Shown: positions 25,415-32,828 of the stretch, piece by piece
Layout: each line of letters begins with the position of its first letter
Numbering within the stretch: position 1 is the first letter of the stretch
NCBI RefSeq assembly: GCF_963666015.1
Contig: NZ_OY762555.1
Location: forward strand, 62,001-126,000
From: an uncultured Sphaerochaeta sp.
GTDB lineage: Bacteria; Spirochaetota; Spirochaetia; Sphaerochaetales; Sphaerochaetaceae
Direction: 5' to 3'
DNA length: 64,000 nucleotides
The notes under the pieces: model-generated
What the model was told of the DNA's origin: nothing
What the model saw: the letters and a program-made list of their open reading frames with translations, nothing else
Databases searched by the model: none
Translations under genes and position numbers: made by a program

Positions 25415-26773
25415 ATGAGAATTATTGATGTATTGGTTATTGGGGGCGGTGCCTCCGGATTGCAGGCAGCAATCACCACGAAGACTACCTATCCAGAGAA
25501 AGAAGTGGTTTTGGTTCGCAAGGAAGAGCAAGTCCTGATTCCTTGTGGCATTCCCTATATTTTCGGAACGCTCAGTGACAGCAGCAAGGATATCCTTCCA
25601 GACAAGTTGCTTACCTCTGTAGGGGTTGAGATTGTCGTGGATGAAATGACGCAGATCAAGGTCAAGGAAAGACAATGCGTGTTTGCAAGTGGCGAAACGA
25701 TGCAGTACTCGAAGTTGATCCTTGCCCTGGGCAGTATTCCCACCAAGCCGGCTTGGCTGAAGGGTGGAGATCTGGAACGAGTATTCACCATACCTAAAAA
25801 CAAGGTGTACCTGGACAAGATGCTTGATGAACTCAAGGACCTTAAGGAGATCATCGTCATTGGTGCAGGCTTCATCGGTGTCGAAGTGTCTGACGAGCTG
25901 AACAAGAAAGGGTACCATGTTACCTTGTTGGAAATTGAGAAAGCAATCCTCAACCGTGCCTTTGATGATGAGTTCGGAGCCCTTGCCCAAGAGCATCTGG
26001 AAGAGCGCGGGGTGAAGGTCATTACCGGCAAGGGTGCCAGTGAGATCAAGGGAAAGGATGGAAAGGTCAGTGAGGTTGTTCTCACCAGTGGTGAACACAT
26101 CAAGGCTGATGCAGTAATCCTTTCAATGGGATATGCACCCAATACTGCGATTGCGAAGAACGCAGGTATTGAACTCAATGAGTTTGATTTCATCAAGACC
26201 TGTGAATACATGCGCGTGTTGCCTTGTACCAGTGATATCGTTGCGGTAGGGGACTGTGCAGAGAAACGCGATTTTGTTACCAGGAAACTTGACCGTACGA
26301 TGCTTGCCTCCACTGCCTGTGCAGAAGCCAGGACAGCAGGTATGAACCTCTATTCTCTGAGCCCCTGCAAACCTTTCACGGGGACCATTGCCATTTACTC
26401 TACAGCTATTGGCAATCATGCTTTTGGGACTGCAGGGATTACGGAGGCTCGTGCGGTAGCTGAGAATTTCTCAGTAATTTGTGGCAGTTTTACCGGTATG
26501 GATACCCATCCCGGAAACCTCGAGCACTCCCACAAGCAGATGGTGAAACTTATAGTTGCCAGCGATTGTGGCATGATTCTCGGAGCAGAGGTGTATGGCG
26601 GTACAACTATTGGGGAATTGACCAACGCAATCGGTTTCCTTATTCAGAATCGTGTAACGGTCAAGCAACTCCTTACGATGCAAATCGGTACACAACCTTT
26701 GTTGACTGGTTCTCCTGCAGGCTATCCTTTGATCAAGGCAGCCGAAGTGGTCGTCAAGAAGATGCGCTGTTAG
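25415..26773 (+). CDS. CoA-disulfide reductase/NADH oxidase-like flavoprotein
   Basis: 452 residues of the pyridine nucleotide-disulfide oxidoreductase family. FAD loop VLVIGGGASGLQAA (about 6-19), redox Cys44 in LIPCGIPYI, NAD loop IIVIGAGFIGVEV (about 150), second FAD motif DIVAVGDCAE and a C-terminal dimerisation domain. The single N-terminal Cys places it with CoA-disulfide reductases, NADH oxidases and NAD(P)H-dependent persulfide/sulfur reductases. In an anaerobe it could detoxify oxygen or reduce a disulfide. TAAGGAG precedes the ATG. The region before it (25262-25414) is AT-rich with no gene. Confidence 0.85.
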   Translation: MRIIDVLVIGGGASGLQAAITTKTTYPEKEVVLVRKEEQVLIPCGIPYIFGTLSDSSKDILPDKLLTSVGVEIVVDEMTQIKVKERQCVFASGETMQYSKLILALGSIPTKPAWLKGGDLERVFTIPKNKVYLDKMLDELKDLKEIIVIGAGFIGVEVSDELNKKGYHVTLLEIEKAILNRAFDDEFGALAQEHLEERGVKVITGKGASEIKGKDGKVSEVVLTSGEHIKADAVILSMGYAPNTAIAKNAGIELNEFDFIKTCEYMRVLPCTSDIVAVGDCAEKRDFVTRKLDRTMLASTACAEARTAGMNLYSLSPCKPFTGTIAIYSTAIGNHAFGTAGITEARAVAENFSVICGSFTGMDTHPGNLEHSHKQMVKLIVASDCGMILGAEVYGGTTIGELTNAIGFLIQNRVTVKQLLTMQIGTQPLLTGSPAGYPLIKAAEVVVKKMRC

Positions 26774-26836
26774 GTGTTTTCATTTCTCTTTTGCCCTGTG
26801 TATGCTATAGTTAGCAGGGCAAAGGAGAGGTTACCT

Positions 26837-27313
26837 ATGAAGACACTCATCATCTATGCAACTCGCTATGGTACGACCGGGACCTGTGCACAGCTACTTA
26901 GTGATGCACTGGAAGGGGAGGTTGTAGTACAAAACCTTGCAGAAACTCCTACGGTTGATCTTGCTGCATTCGAGACTGTTGTTGTAGGAAGCCCTGTCTA
27001 TGCAGGTAGGATTAACAAACGTGTAAAGCGTTTTTGTAGTGCCCATGAGTCGACCTTGCTCGCTAAGCGTTTGGGGCTCTTTACCTGCGATATGGAAGAG
27101 GGGGAGGGAAGTATCAAGCAATTGGATCATTGCTATGCCCCTCCCTTGGTTGCCCATGCATTGGTAAAAAACAGTTTTGGAGGACAATTCTTGTTCTCAC
27201 AAATGGGATGGTTCACAAAAAAGATGATCAAGATGATGAGCAAGAGTGATGAGGATGTCAAACGAATCCAATATGACGCAATCAAGGAATTTGCCGACGT
27301 ACTCAATAGCTAG
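26837..27313 (+). CDS. Flavodoxin-domain protein (HemG/flavodoxin_5-like)
   Basis: 158 residues. The FMN phosphate loop is IIYATRYGTTGTCAQLL near the N-terminus, and VVVGSPVYAGRINKRVKRF is the isoalloxazine-contact strand. The second motif makes it resemble the flavodoxin_5 group that includes menaquinone-dependent protoporphyrinogen oxidase HemG, but it could be a general flavodoxin-like electron carrier. The start at 26837 has AAAGGAGAGG. Its TAG stop coincides with the left end of inverted-repeat copy 2. Confidence 0.78.
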   Translation: MKTLIIYATRYGTTGTCAQLLSDALEGEVVVQNLAETPTVDLAAFETVVVGSPVYAGRINKRVKRFCSAHESTLLAKRLGLFTCDMEEGEGSIKQLDHCYAPPLVAHALVKNSFGGQFLFSQMGWFTKKMIKMMSKSDEDVKRIQYDAIKEFADVLNS

Positions 27314-27474
27314 TGATCTGTAACAGCATAAACTTGTAACTGAGCTTGGAGCGGATCGGACAGAGAACAAGGCCAAGGAAGCGAAGATATCGAGATATCT
27401 GAGCTGACACGAACGAAGTCCATCAGTTCGATAGGCCCAAGAAAAGTAAAGAATTCAATGTTACAGATCACTAG
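27310..27474. mobile_element. MITE-like inverted-repeat element, copy 2
   Basis: This 165-bp unit is bounded by perfect 16-bp inverted repeats, CTAGTGATCTGTAACA at 27310-27325 and its inverse at 27459-27474. It is near-identical to copy 1 at 21577-21740, including the internal AGATATCGAGATATCT. It fills the gap between two convergent genes. The flavodoxin TAG stop lies in its left end, and the TAA stop of the Sua5 gene (27461-27463) lies in its right end. It may therefore have truncated or retailored both genes, and it could form a hairpin that acts as a two-way terminator. Confidence 0.78.
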
Positions 27475-28759
27475 GCTGTGCTTTCTTCGTTGCTGCCTTT
27501 CTCAATCGATTGTTGATTGCTACCCCGATTCCCTGTTCAGGCAACAGGGAACAGACCATGCACCGAAGTCCCATGCCATCTAGCTTCCTGATCGCCCAGT
27601 AGAGCCGCATTGCAGCCTTCTCGCTGTCCTTGTCTTCACTGATGTAAGCCACAGGGCCTTTGAACGAAACACCAATATCCTCAGACAGTAATACGCCCAC
27701 ATCCTCACATCCTTGGTACTGACGGACATCATCGACCAGGTAAAGCGGGGTCGTTGGTGCATAGTGTGATTCCAACAATCCTGGGCTCTCCATCTTTGTG
27801 TCGGTAGGACCAGCCTGTTTCGCCATGGCAACCTCGCCTAGCAAGGGCCTGAGCTCTTCACATCCAATCTTCCCTGGTCTGAGAATGGTGGGAATGGGTG
27901 TATGCAATGCAAGCACTGTTGATTCAATACCTACTGTACAGGCACCCCCGTCAAGGATTGCTGCTATCCTGCCTGATAGTTGCTCCCTTACATGCTCGGC
28001 GGTGGTGGGGCTGGTATATCCAAACCGGTTGGCGCTTGGGGCTGCAATTGGCTTACCGCTTGCCTTGATCAGGGCCAGGGCAAGGGGGTTTGCAGGCATT
28101 CTTACCGCTACCGTCTCGCTTCCTGCAGTGACTATGTCGGCAACCTGGGGGTGTTTCTTCATCACCAAGGTAAGGGGGCCGGGCCAAAATTGCTCCATGA
28201 GGGCTTTTGCTTGGTCGCTCACTTGAGCAACCAAGCCATCAAGTTGGGTTAAATCAGCAATATGTACGATAAGAGGATCAAAGAAAGGTCGTTCCTTGGC
28301 AGCGAATATGCCCCTGACTGCTTCCTCGTTGGTGGCATCCCCGCCCAGTCCATATACAGTCTCGGTTGGAAAAGCTACCAGCTTTCCTTCAGCGAGCAGT
28401 TTAGCATCCTCTTCGATCAAGCGAGGGAGGTCTTCAGCAGGGTTTGGGTACAAACGGGTATAGGTGAATGCATCTTCCAAGGTATGGAAGTGGAAGGTGA
28501 GATAGGGAGAATCAACACCTGAGAGTGGACAGTAACAGGTAAGCGTCAGATTCTCACTCAGCAGGTAGGATGCTGTTTCTTCTTTTAGGAGTGTTAACGG
28601 CTCTTCAGTTTCTATGAAAGGGAAGGCAGGATACAGCTTCTGGTAGTGCTCTGCGCTCTTGTGCTCTTGTGGTGTATACACCACCAGCAAGCTTGCAGAG
28701 GTAAAATTGTTTGCAGTACATTGTACTAGCATGGAAACCGGTACCACAGTGGTATGCAT
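27461..28759 (-). CDS. Threonylcarbamoyl-AMP synthase (Sua5/YwlC) with N-terminal extension
   Basis: 432 residues. The YrdC domain starts near residue 110 with GKLVAFPTETVYGLGGDA, then AAKERPFFDPLIVHI and the nucleotide-binding APSANRFGYTSPTTA. A linker and Sua5 C-terminal domain follow (to 432). It makes threonylcarbamoyl-AMP for the t6A tRNA modification. About 105 residues precede the usual start (including LLVVYTPQEHKSAEHYQ and FHFHTLEDAFTYTRLYPN) and match no domain I recognise. GGGAGG lies upstream of the ATG at 28759, supporting the long form. The last codons lie in an inverted-repeat element. Confidence 0.85.
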   Translation of the reverse strand: MHTTVVPVSMLVQCTANNFTSASLLVVYTPQEHKSAEHYQKLYPAFPFIETEEPLTLLKEETASYLLSENLTLTCYCPLSGVDSPYLTFHFHTLEDAFTYTRLYPNPAEDLPRLIEEDAKLLAEGKLVAFPTETVYGLGGDATNEEAVRGIFAAKERPFFDPLIVHIADLTQLDGLVAQVSDQAKALMEQFWPGPLTLVMKKHPQVADIVTAGSETVAVRMPANPLALALIKASGKPIAAPSANRFGYTSPTTAEHVREQLSGRIAAILDGGACTVGIESTVLALHTPIPTILRPGKIGCEELRPLLGEVAMAKQAGPTDTKMESPGLLESHYAPTTPLYLVDDVRQYQGCEDVGVLLSEDIGVSFKGPVAYISEDKDSEKAAMRLYWAIRKLDGMGLRCMVCSLLPEQGIGVAINNRLRKAATKKAQPSDL

Positions 28760-28836
28760 GATAAAAAAGCCCTCCCGAGTGCTCTTACGTGAGCGTATCG
28801 CAAAGCGAGGGTTTCTTGCAAGTGAAGGAGAATGAG

Positions 28837-29327
28837 ATGGTGGTAAGAGCGTACAAGGAGACTGACATTCCTAGGATGAGAGCCATCTGGAATGAGGTGG
28901 TTAAAGAAGGCAGAGCGTTTCCCCAGACAGAATGCCTTTCCGATACAAAGGCAATCTCCTTCTTTGCGAGTCAGAGCTTCTGTGGTGTTGCAGAAGATCA
29001 GAAACCATCAAGGGGCTCTACATCCTTCACCCAAACAATGTTGGACGCGTTGGCCATATAGCCAATGCCTCGTATGCTGTAGATAGCAGATTCCAAGGAC
29101 AGGGGGTTGGAAGGTCCTTGGTTCAAGATTCCCTCTCCAGGTTGCCAAGGTTTGGTTTTCAGATCATGCAATTCAATGCAGTGGTGGCAACAAACCAAAA
29201 TGCACTGCATCTCTATGAATCACTCGGATTCCAGAGACTTGGCATCATCCATGGAGGATTTCTCATGCCTGATGGTTCTTATGAGGATATTGTTCCAATG
29301 GTCTATTATGTGAATGCAGAAGCCTAA
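28837..29327 (+). pseudogene. GNAT acetyltransferase, frameshifted
   Basis: The first part (from MVVRAYKETDIPRMRAIWNE to VAEDQ, ending about 29000) and the second part (from TIKGLYILHPNN through HIANASYAVDSRFQGQGVGRSL to the stop at 29327) are in different frames. Together they make one complete GNAT protein of the phosphinothricin/PA4866-like kind, with the acetyl-CoA loop QGQGVGRSL. A single-base loss near 29000-29006 (CAGAAACC) explains it. The ATG at 28837 follows AAGGAG. No slippery heptamer is present, so a programmed shift is unlikely; a sequencing error in an A-run remains possible. Confidence 0.8.
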
Positions 29328-29360
29328 GTTAGAAGGATACACAAAGTACTTCGGTAGGAA

Positions 29361-29473
29361 ATGCTCAGGGAGACTGCTCCTTCCTATGGTAAAAAGGATA
29401 CATCAAACGAAAGTGAAGAAGATTCCTAAAACTTATTCCCCAATGATCTTTATCAAGGCATGTTTCTCTCTTA
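29361..29473. repeat. Relic copy of the brnA/yjbQ 3' junction
   Basis: This stretch closely matches 30826-30939: the end of brnA (MLRETAPSYGK on the plus strand) followed, on the minus strand, by the C-terminus of yjbQ ([11 protein letters not shown] and stop, unchanged). The rest of both genes is missing here. It is a direct repeat that, with 30826-30939, brackets both toxin-antitoxin modules, and marks an old duplication or recombination event. Confidence 0.75.
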
Positions 29474-29590
29474 CAGAAAGGCAAACAGTTTACCCATCAT
29501 TGCTGTAGTAAACTCTGGAAAGCATCTTTTACTTTAAGAATCATTTATATGGATGGGTTTAATAGTTGCAAGAAGTATTTTGAGATAACC

Positions 29591-29869
29591 TCAGATTAAT
29601 TTTGATATCTTGTATACTGTACTCCGATGTTGAACAGCAAGAACCAGGATAGTAATTTCCTTGTCGACTATTTTGCAAATGATTCGGTAATTGCCAACCC
29701 GATACCTCCAATAACGTGAAAGGTTAGCTGTAAGAGGCTTTCCTAACGACCTTGGATCTTTTCAGTCTTCCAGTTTTCTTAAGAATTTAAATATCTTGAT
29801 TTTTACAGAGTTATCCAAAGCAGAAAGTTCCTTTTTAGCTTGCTCCTCAAACCTGATCTGATAAGCCAT
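29591..29869 (-). pseudogene. RelE-family toxin, interrupted by TGA
   Basis: Starting at ATG 29869 the frame reads MAYQIRFEEQAKKELSALDN ... LRKLED, then TGA at 29764-29762, then KDPRSLGKPLTANLSRYWRY, VGNYRIICKIVDKEITILVL and QHRSTVYKISKLI to a stop at 29591. The two halves form a 92-residue RelE/ParE-type mRNA interferase with the usual DPR-LGKPL, WRYRVG-YRI and VY--- motifs. The stop at codon 36 removes all catalytic residues. It overlaps the antitoxin gene by 23 bp in the normal relBE order, so the toxin has been lost while the antitoxin is kept. Confidence 0.82.
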
Positions 29870-30086
29870 TTTCTGCTATAACTTCTTCAAGCGTAGTGGT
29901 TTTGCTGCGACCTGCTCTCACATCTTCGTCGCGTTTTTTTGCTAGGTAAATCATTTCAAGATCACAAACCTTATCTTCAAGCGCTTCCTGGATGTAATAC
30001 GTTTTTGTTCTGCCTGTTTGCTCTGCCAGGTTGTTAAGCCTGTCTACCAGTTCTTTCGGTAAGCGTACTGATATGCTCTCAGTCAT
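29847..30086 (-). CDS. RelB-type ribbon-helix-helix antitoxin
   Basis: 79 residues. The N-terminal ribbon-helix-helix is SISVRLPKELVDRLNNLAEQ then GRTKTYYIQEALEDK. The C-terminal helix (KTTTLEEVIAENGL) would wrap the toxin. It would bind its own promoter and neutralise a RelE-family toxin. The cognate toxin gene immediately downstream carries an internal stop, making this an orphan. GGAGAC precedes the ATG. A TATAAT (30162-30157 on the minus strand) upstream is a possible -10 box. Confidence 0.82.
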   Translation of the reverse strand: MTESISVRLPKELVDRLNNLAEQTGRTKTYYIQEALEDKVCDLEMIYLAKKRDEDVRAGRSKTTTLEEVIAENGLSDQV

Positions 30087-30266
30087 GTAAGTCTCCTTTT
30101 TTGATCATTAGCAAATCCATGAGCGTTGTAATACACGTACTACATGTAATGCAAGTATTATAACTAGTAATTTTCCTAATACTACTAGAGTAAGAAACCT
30201 TAGATTTTAAAAAATACGAATGAGGATGGTAGCGAATATTAGTTCTCTTGGATGTAAAATGATTTC

Positions 30267-30294
30267 TTGACACAGACAAATATGTCTATATAAT
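30267..30294 (+). promoter_or_regulatory. Consensus promoter with embedded operator for brnTA
   Basis: TTGACA (30267-30272), a 16-bp spacer and TATAAT (30289-30294) match the sigma70 consensus exactly. The spacer contains AGACA-AATA-TGTCT (30274-30287), an inverted repeat where the BrnA ribbon-helix-helix protein could bind to repress the operon. Confidence 0.75.
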
Positions 30295-30320
30295 TATGTA
30301 TATATAGAAGGAGTTTCTAA

Positions 30321-30608
30321 TTGTATACGTGGGACCCGAAGAAGAGCGAGAAGAATAAAAAGAAAAACGGGTTCTCATTTGAAGATATTGTTAATGTGTT
30401 CGACGACCCAAATCTTTTGGATTGGGTCGATTGGGAACACTCTACATTGGAAGAGACCAGATACCAATGTATCGGGCGATATGAAAATTACCTTATAATC
30501 ATGATTGTATATACGGATAGAAATGGGGTCATCAGGATTATATCAGCAAGGGAGGCCTCTCCCAAGGAAAAGAAGGCGTATTATGAGTATGAAGAAAAGA
30601 GAAGATAA
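30321..30608 (+). CDS. brnT: BrnT-family toxin
   Basis: 95 residues with the BrnT pattern: WDPKKSEKNKKKNGFSFEDIVNVFDDP at the N-terminus and then RYQCIGRYENYLIIMIVYT and IRIISAREASPKEKKAYYEY. BrnT is a RelE-fold ribonuclease that stops growth by cutting RNA. The start is TTG with GAAGGAG seven bases upstream. The antitoxin gene overlaps its 3' end, the normal brnTA order. It is intact, in contrast to the neighbouring relE. Confidence 0.88.
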   Translation: MYTWDPKKSEKNKKKNGFSFEDIVNVFDDPNLLDWVDWEHSTLEETRYQCIGRYENYLIIMIVYTDRNGVIRIISAREASPKEKKAYYEYEEKRR

Positions 30609-30882
30609 ACAGAACCAGAGCGTCAAGAAAATCGATTTCTCTGATATCCCGGAGATGACTGATGAACAGTTAGCACAATTGCAACCCTCCCATTTGCGTA
30701 ATCCAGAGAATTTTCGCCCCATCAAAAAAAAGATCAGCATCTATGTCGATGCTGATGTGCTTGATCATTACAAGTCAAAAGGCAAAGGGTATCAAACAAA
30801 GATCAATCGGGTATTGCGGCAAGGGATGCTCAGGGAGACTGCTCCTTCCTATGGTAAGGAGGATACATCAAGTAAAAAGTGA
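30583..30882 (+). CDS. brnA: BrnA-family antitoxin
   Basis: About 99 residues. The N-terminal half binds the toxin (FSDIPEMTDEQLAQLQPSHLRNP). The C-terminal ribbon-helix-helix (KKKISIYVDADVLDHYKSKG, then YQTKINRVLRQGML) binds DNA. The start at 30583 (MSMKKRED) overlaps brnT by 26 bp with GAAGG in front; the ATG two codons later is an alternative. The 3' end is duplicated at 29361-29473. Confidence 0.85.
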   Translation: MSMKKREDKQNQSVKKIDFSDIPEMTDEQLAQLQPSHLRNPENFRPIKKKISIYVDADVLDHYKSKGKGYQTKINRVLRQGMLRETAPSYGKEDTSSKK

Positions 30883-30939
30883 AAAAGATTCCTGATACTT
30901 ATTCACCTATGATCTTGATCAAGGCATGTTTTTCTCTTT
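30826..30939. repeat. Direct repeat at the brnA/yjbQ junction
   Basis: This is the functional counterpart of the relic at 29361-29473. It covers the last codons of brnA, the gap and the last codons of the convergent yjbQ. Differences are mostly single-base changes. The two copies are 1.46 kb apart in the same orientation. Confidence 0.75.
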
Positions 30940-31315
30940 TCCCATCAAACTCAAAGTAGAAAATCTGCTCCCAGGTCCCAAAATCAAGTTTTCCGTTGGT
31001 GATAGCACAGACCGTCTCTCGTCCCATAATGGTTCTCTTCAGGTGTGCATCCGCATTATCCTCATACCCATTGTGATTATATTGGGAATAGGGCTTTTCA
31101 GGAGCCAGTTTCTCGAGCCAACGTTCATAGTCCTGATGCAGACCACGCTCATCATCGTTTATGAATACGCTGGCTGTGATATTCATCGCATTGATCAATA
31201 CCAAGCCTTCCTTGATACCACTTGCATCGATGGCATCCTGGACATCACTGGTAATGTTGACCAATCCTCTTCTGGTAGGGAGATGGAAAAAGAGTTCTTT
31301 TCTATAGTGTTTCAT
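30899..31315 (-). CDS. YjbQ/UPF0047 family protein
   Basis: 138 residues of the YjbQ (UPF0047) fold, with [18 protein letters not shown], the conserved [14 protein letters not shown] stretch and [17 protein letters not shown]. Some members can replace thiamine-phosphate synthase weakly, but the true role is unknown. GGAGGAGC lies before the ATG. The gene is convergent with brnA with a 16-bp gap, and the IS30-family element is inserted 135 bp upstream of its start. Confidence 0.85.
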   Translation of the reverse strand: MKHYRKELFFHLPTRRGLVNITSDVQDAIDASGIKEGLVLINAMNITASVFINDDERGLHQDYERWLEKLAPEKPYSQYNHNGYEDNADAHLKRTIMGRETVCAITNGKLDFGTWEQIFYFEFDGKREKHALIKIIGE

Positions 31316-31434
31316 GCGCTCCTCCTACCGATAGCATAAGTAAAAACCCAAGTGAAGGTCAAATACAAAAAAATGAAAAATAATATACCGTAAAGCACAT
31401 AAAATGGTAAAAAATATAAAATAATACTCAGTAA

Positions 31435-31449
31435 TATATTTTATCAGTA
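31435..31449. repeat. Left 15-bp direct repeat of the IS30 element
   Basis: TATATTTTATCAGTA is repeated exactly at 32749-32763. It is the probable target-site duplication. Confidence 0.7.
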
Positions 31450-32748
31450 GGTTTCTTGTAAAGAGAAATGTCCCTTAAATACTTTCTTGGTTTTCTTCAT
31501 CAGCATGCCTCCAGCAGTTTGATGTTAAGATCCATCAGTCCGAATGCTTCCTTGAAGGATTGCAGAGGTGTAGAACCACCAAGGATTCTCCTTGGATAGG
31601 TGTTCATCCAGTCCTGTATTTTCCTTATGCTCTTAGCCTTGATATCAGCAAAATCAGTACCTTTGGGAAGGAATCTTCTTATGATTCCATTATGATTCTC
31701 GTTAGTCCCACGTTCCGAGGAACAGTAGGGATGAGCGAAATATAACACAGTCCTCCTGCTCTTGGTCAGCACTGAGTTCTCAAGGCCCAGGACATCGGAG
31801 AACTCGACCCCATTGTCGAACGTAATCGACAGGAAAATCTTACGGAAGAGGCGGCTGCCAAACTGCCTCTCTATCCAGTCGAGACCCTTCTTCACCGACT
31901 TTGCCGTCCTGTCAGGTATCTTGACTATCAGCTCCATCCTTGACTTTCGTTCCACAAGCGTCAACAGGCATTCCCTTTGCCCATTCTTCGAGCTGTACAC
32001 CGTGTCCCCTTCCCAGTGACCAGCCTCCAGACGCTTGAGAACCTCCTTTGGGCGGTTCTCTATGGACCTAGCGGCAAATTCCACGTTGGCATGCTTTTTC
32101 TTGCCCCCATGGCCTTTCCTGCGCTTCATCTTGCCTTTTCTCGGCAAGTCCTCAATCGTTACCCCAGGGATATCCCCAGCTTCTATCCAGTTGTACAAGG
32201 TCTTCTCACAGATCCTTAAGCCTTCTGGCCAGAGGCCTTTTTCGTCCAGCTTCATCAGCACAGCATAGGGGCTGTATTGTTTCTCCAGGATTAGTTCAGA
32301 TATCTTCTGCACAAGCGTATAATGTTTGCCTGACTTGGGCAGCGGTCCCTTGTATTTCATCTTCTCCTCTGCATCGATCTGGGCATGCTCTGCATTGTAC
32401 TCAACCCGAGAAAATGGGATTTCAGAGAGCACATGCTCCACCATCCCCCTCCTCAGCTCTCTGCTGATAGTTTTTCTGCTCTTCTGGAATATCTTGCCCA
32501 GCACAGTAGGCCTGCGTTCCTTCCTGTATCCATTGCTGCCGGCATAGTAATATTGGAGCTTCAGCCTTTCACCCCAAGTGAAATGACTTCCCCTACAGTG
32601 CTTTTCCAGTGTAAGCTGTCTACGTCCCATGGCAACTCCCTGTTTATCTTGATTTAGTGGTAAACCAATGATAACACGATTCCCATGGGATATTTTTTTG
32701 TCTCCTTTCTCTCTCTCTTTAGAGGGACACTTTATATTACTACTCGCG
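31450..32748. mobile_element. IS30-family insertion sequence
   Basis: A 1,299-bp segment lies between two identical 15-bp direct repeats and contains one transposase. Imperfect inverted repeats begin 8 bases inside each end: GTAAAGAGAAATGTCCCT (31458-31475, left) against GTAATATAAAGTGTCCCT (right, 32740-32723 on the minus strand), sharing GTAA and TGTCCCT. Equal spacing on both sides supports these borders. A 15-bp duplication is much longer than the 2-3 bp usual for IS30, although long duplications are known for some members such as IS1630. The perfect repeat suggests fairly recent insertion. Confidence 0.75.
31500..32630 (-). CDS. IS30-family transposase
   Basis: 376 residues, complete. 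An N-terminal HTH (TWGERLKLQYYYAG ... FQKSRKTISRELRRG) is followed by the DDE domain: Asp in EAGHWEGDTVY (about 212), Asp in SITFDNGVEF (about 272) and Glu in GTNENHNGIIRRFLPKGTDF (about 315). These last motifs are the hallmark of IS30 transposases. GGGAGTT precedes the ATG at 32630. Nothing looks broken, so the element may be active. Confidence 0.93.
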   Translation of the reverse strand: MGRRQLTLEKHCRGSHFTWGERLKLQYYYAGSNGYRKERRPTVLGKIFQKSRKTISRELRRGMVEHVLSEIPFSRVEYNAEHAQIDAEEKMKYKGPLPKSGKHYTLVQKISELILEKQYSPYAVLMKLDEKGLWPEGLRICEKTLYNWIEAGDIPGVTIEDLPRKGKMKRRKGHGGKKKHANVEFAARSIENRPKEVLKRLEAGHWEGDTVYSSKNGQRECLLTLVERKSRMELIVKIPDRTAKSVKKGLDWIERQFGSRLFRKIFLSITFDNGVEFSDVLGLENSVLTKSRRTVLYFAHPYCSSERGTNENHNGIIRRFLPKGTDFADIKAKSIRKIQDWMNTYPRRILGGSTPLQSFKEAFGLMDLNIKLLEAC

Positions 32749-32763
32749 TATATTTTATCAGTA
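32749..32763. repeat. Right 15-bp direct repeat of the IS30 element
   Basis: TATATTTTATCAGTA, identical to 31435-31449. Confidence 0.7.
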
Positions 32764-32774
32764 AATATAATACC

Positions 32775-32803
32775 TTGCTTTCAAAGTAATGCTGGTTTAG
32801 AAT
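32775..32803 (+). promoter_or_regulatory. Promoter of the hydrogenase operon
   Basis: TTGCTT (32775-32780), a 17-bp spacer and TAGAAT (32798-32803) lie about 90 bp before the first hydrogenase gene and only 27 bp from the right end of the insertion sequence, which leaves the core promoter intact. Confidence 0.5.
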
Positions 32804-32828
32804 TAACTCGATCTTCTGGAACTGCTAC

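Noticed and set aside
25274..26098. Long open frame on the minus strand opposite the CoA-disulfide-reductase-like gene
   Set aside because: It lies fully opposite a clear flavoprotein gene, has no known motif, and its start is in an AT-rich non-coding stretch with no SD.
21577..27474. Composite transposon between the two inverted-repeat elements
   Set aside because: The 6 kb between copies are ordinary chromosomal genes without a transposase; the copies look like independent insertions.
28990..29010. Programmed frameshift in the GNAT gene
   Set aside because: No slippery heptamer, no following pseudoknot or SD-like stimulator seen; a plain base loss is simpler.
29314..29508. Short plus-strand frame after the GNAT gene
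   Set aside because: It reads through the relic of the brnA/yjbQ tail in the wrong frame; not a gene.
29762..29764. TGA in relE as a selenocysteine codon
   Set aside because: RelE toxins have no Cys or Sec at this position and no SECIS-like hairpin is apparent next to it.
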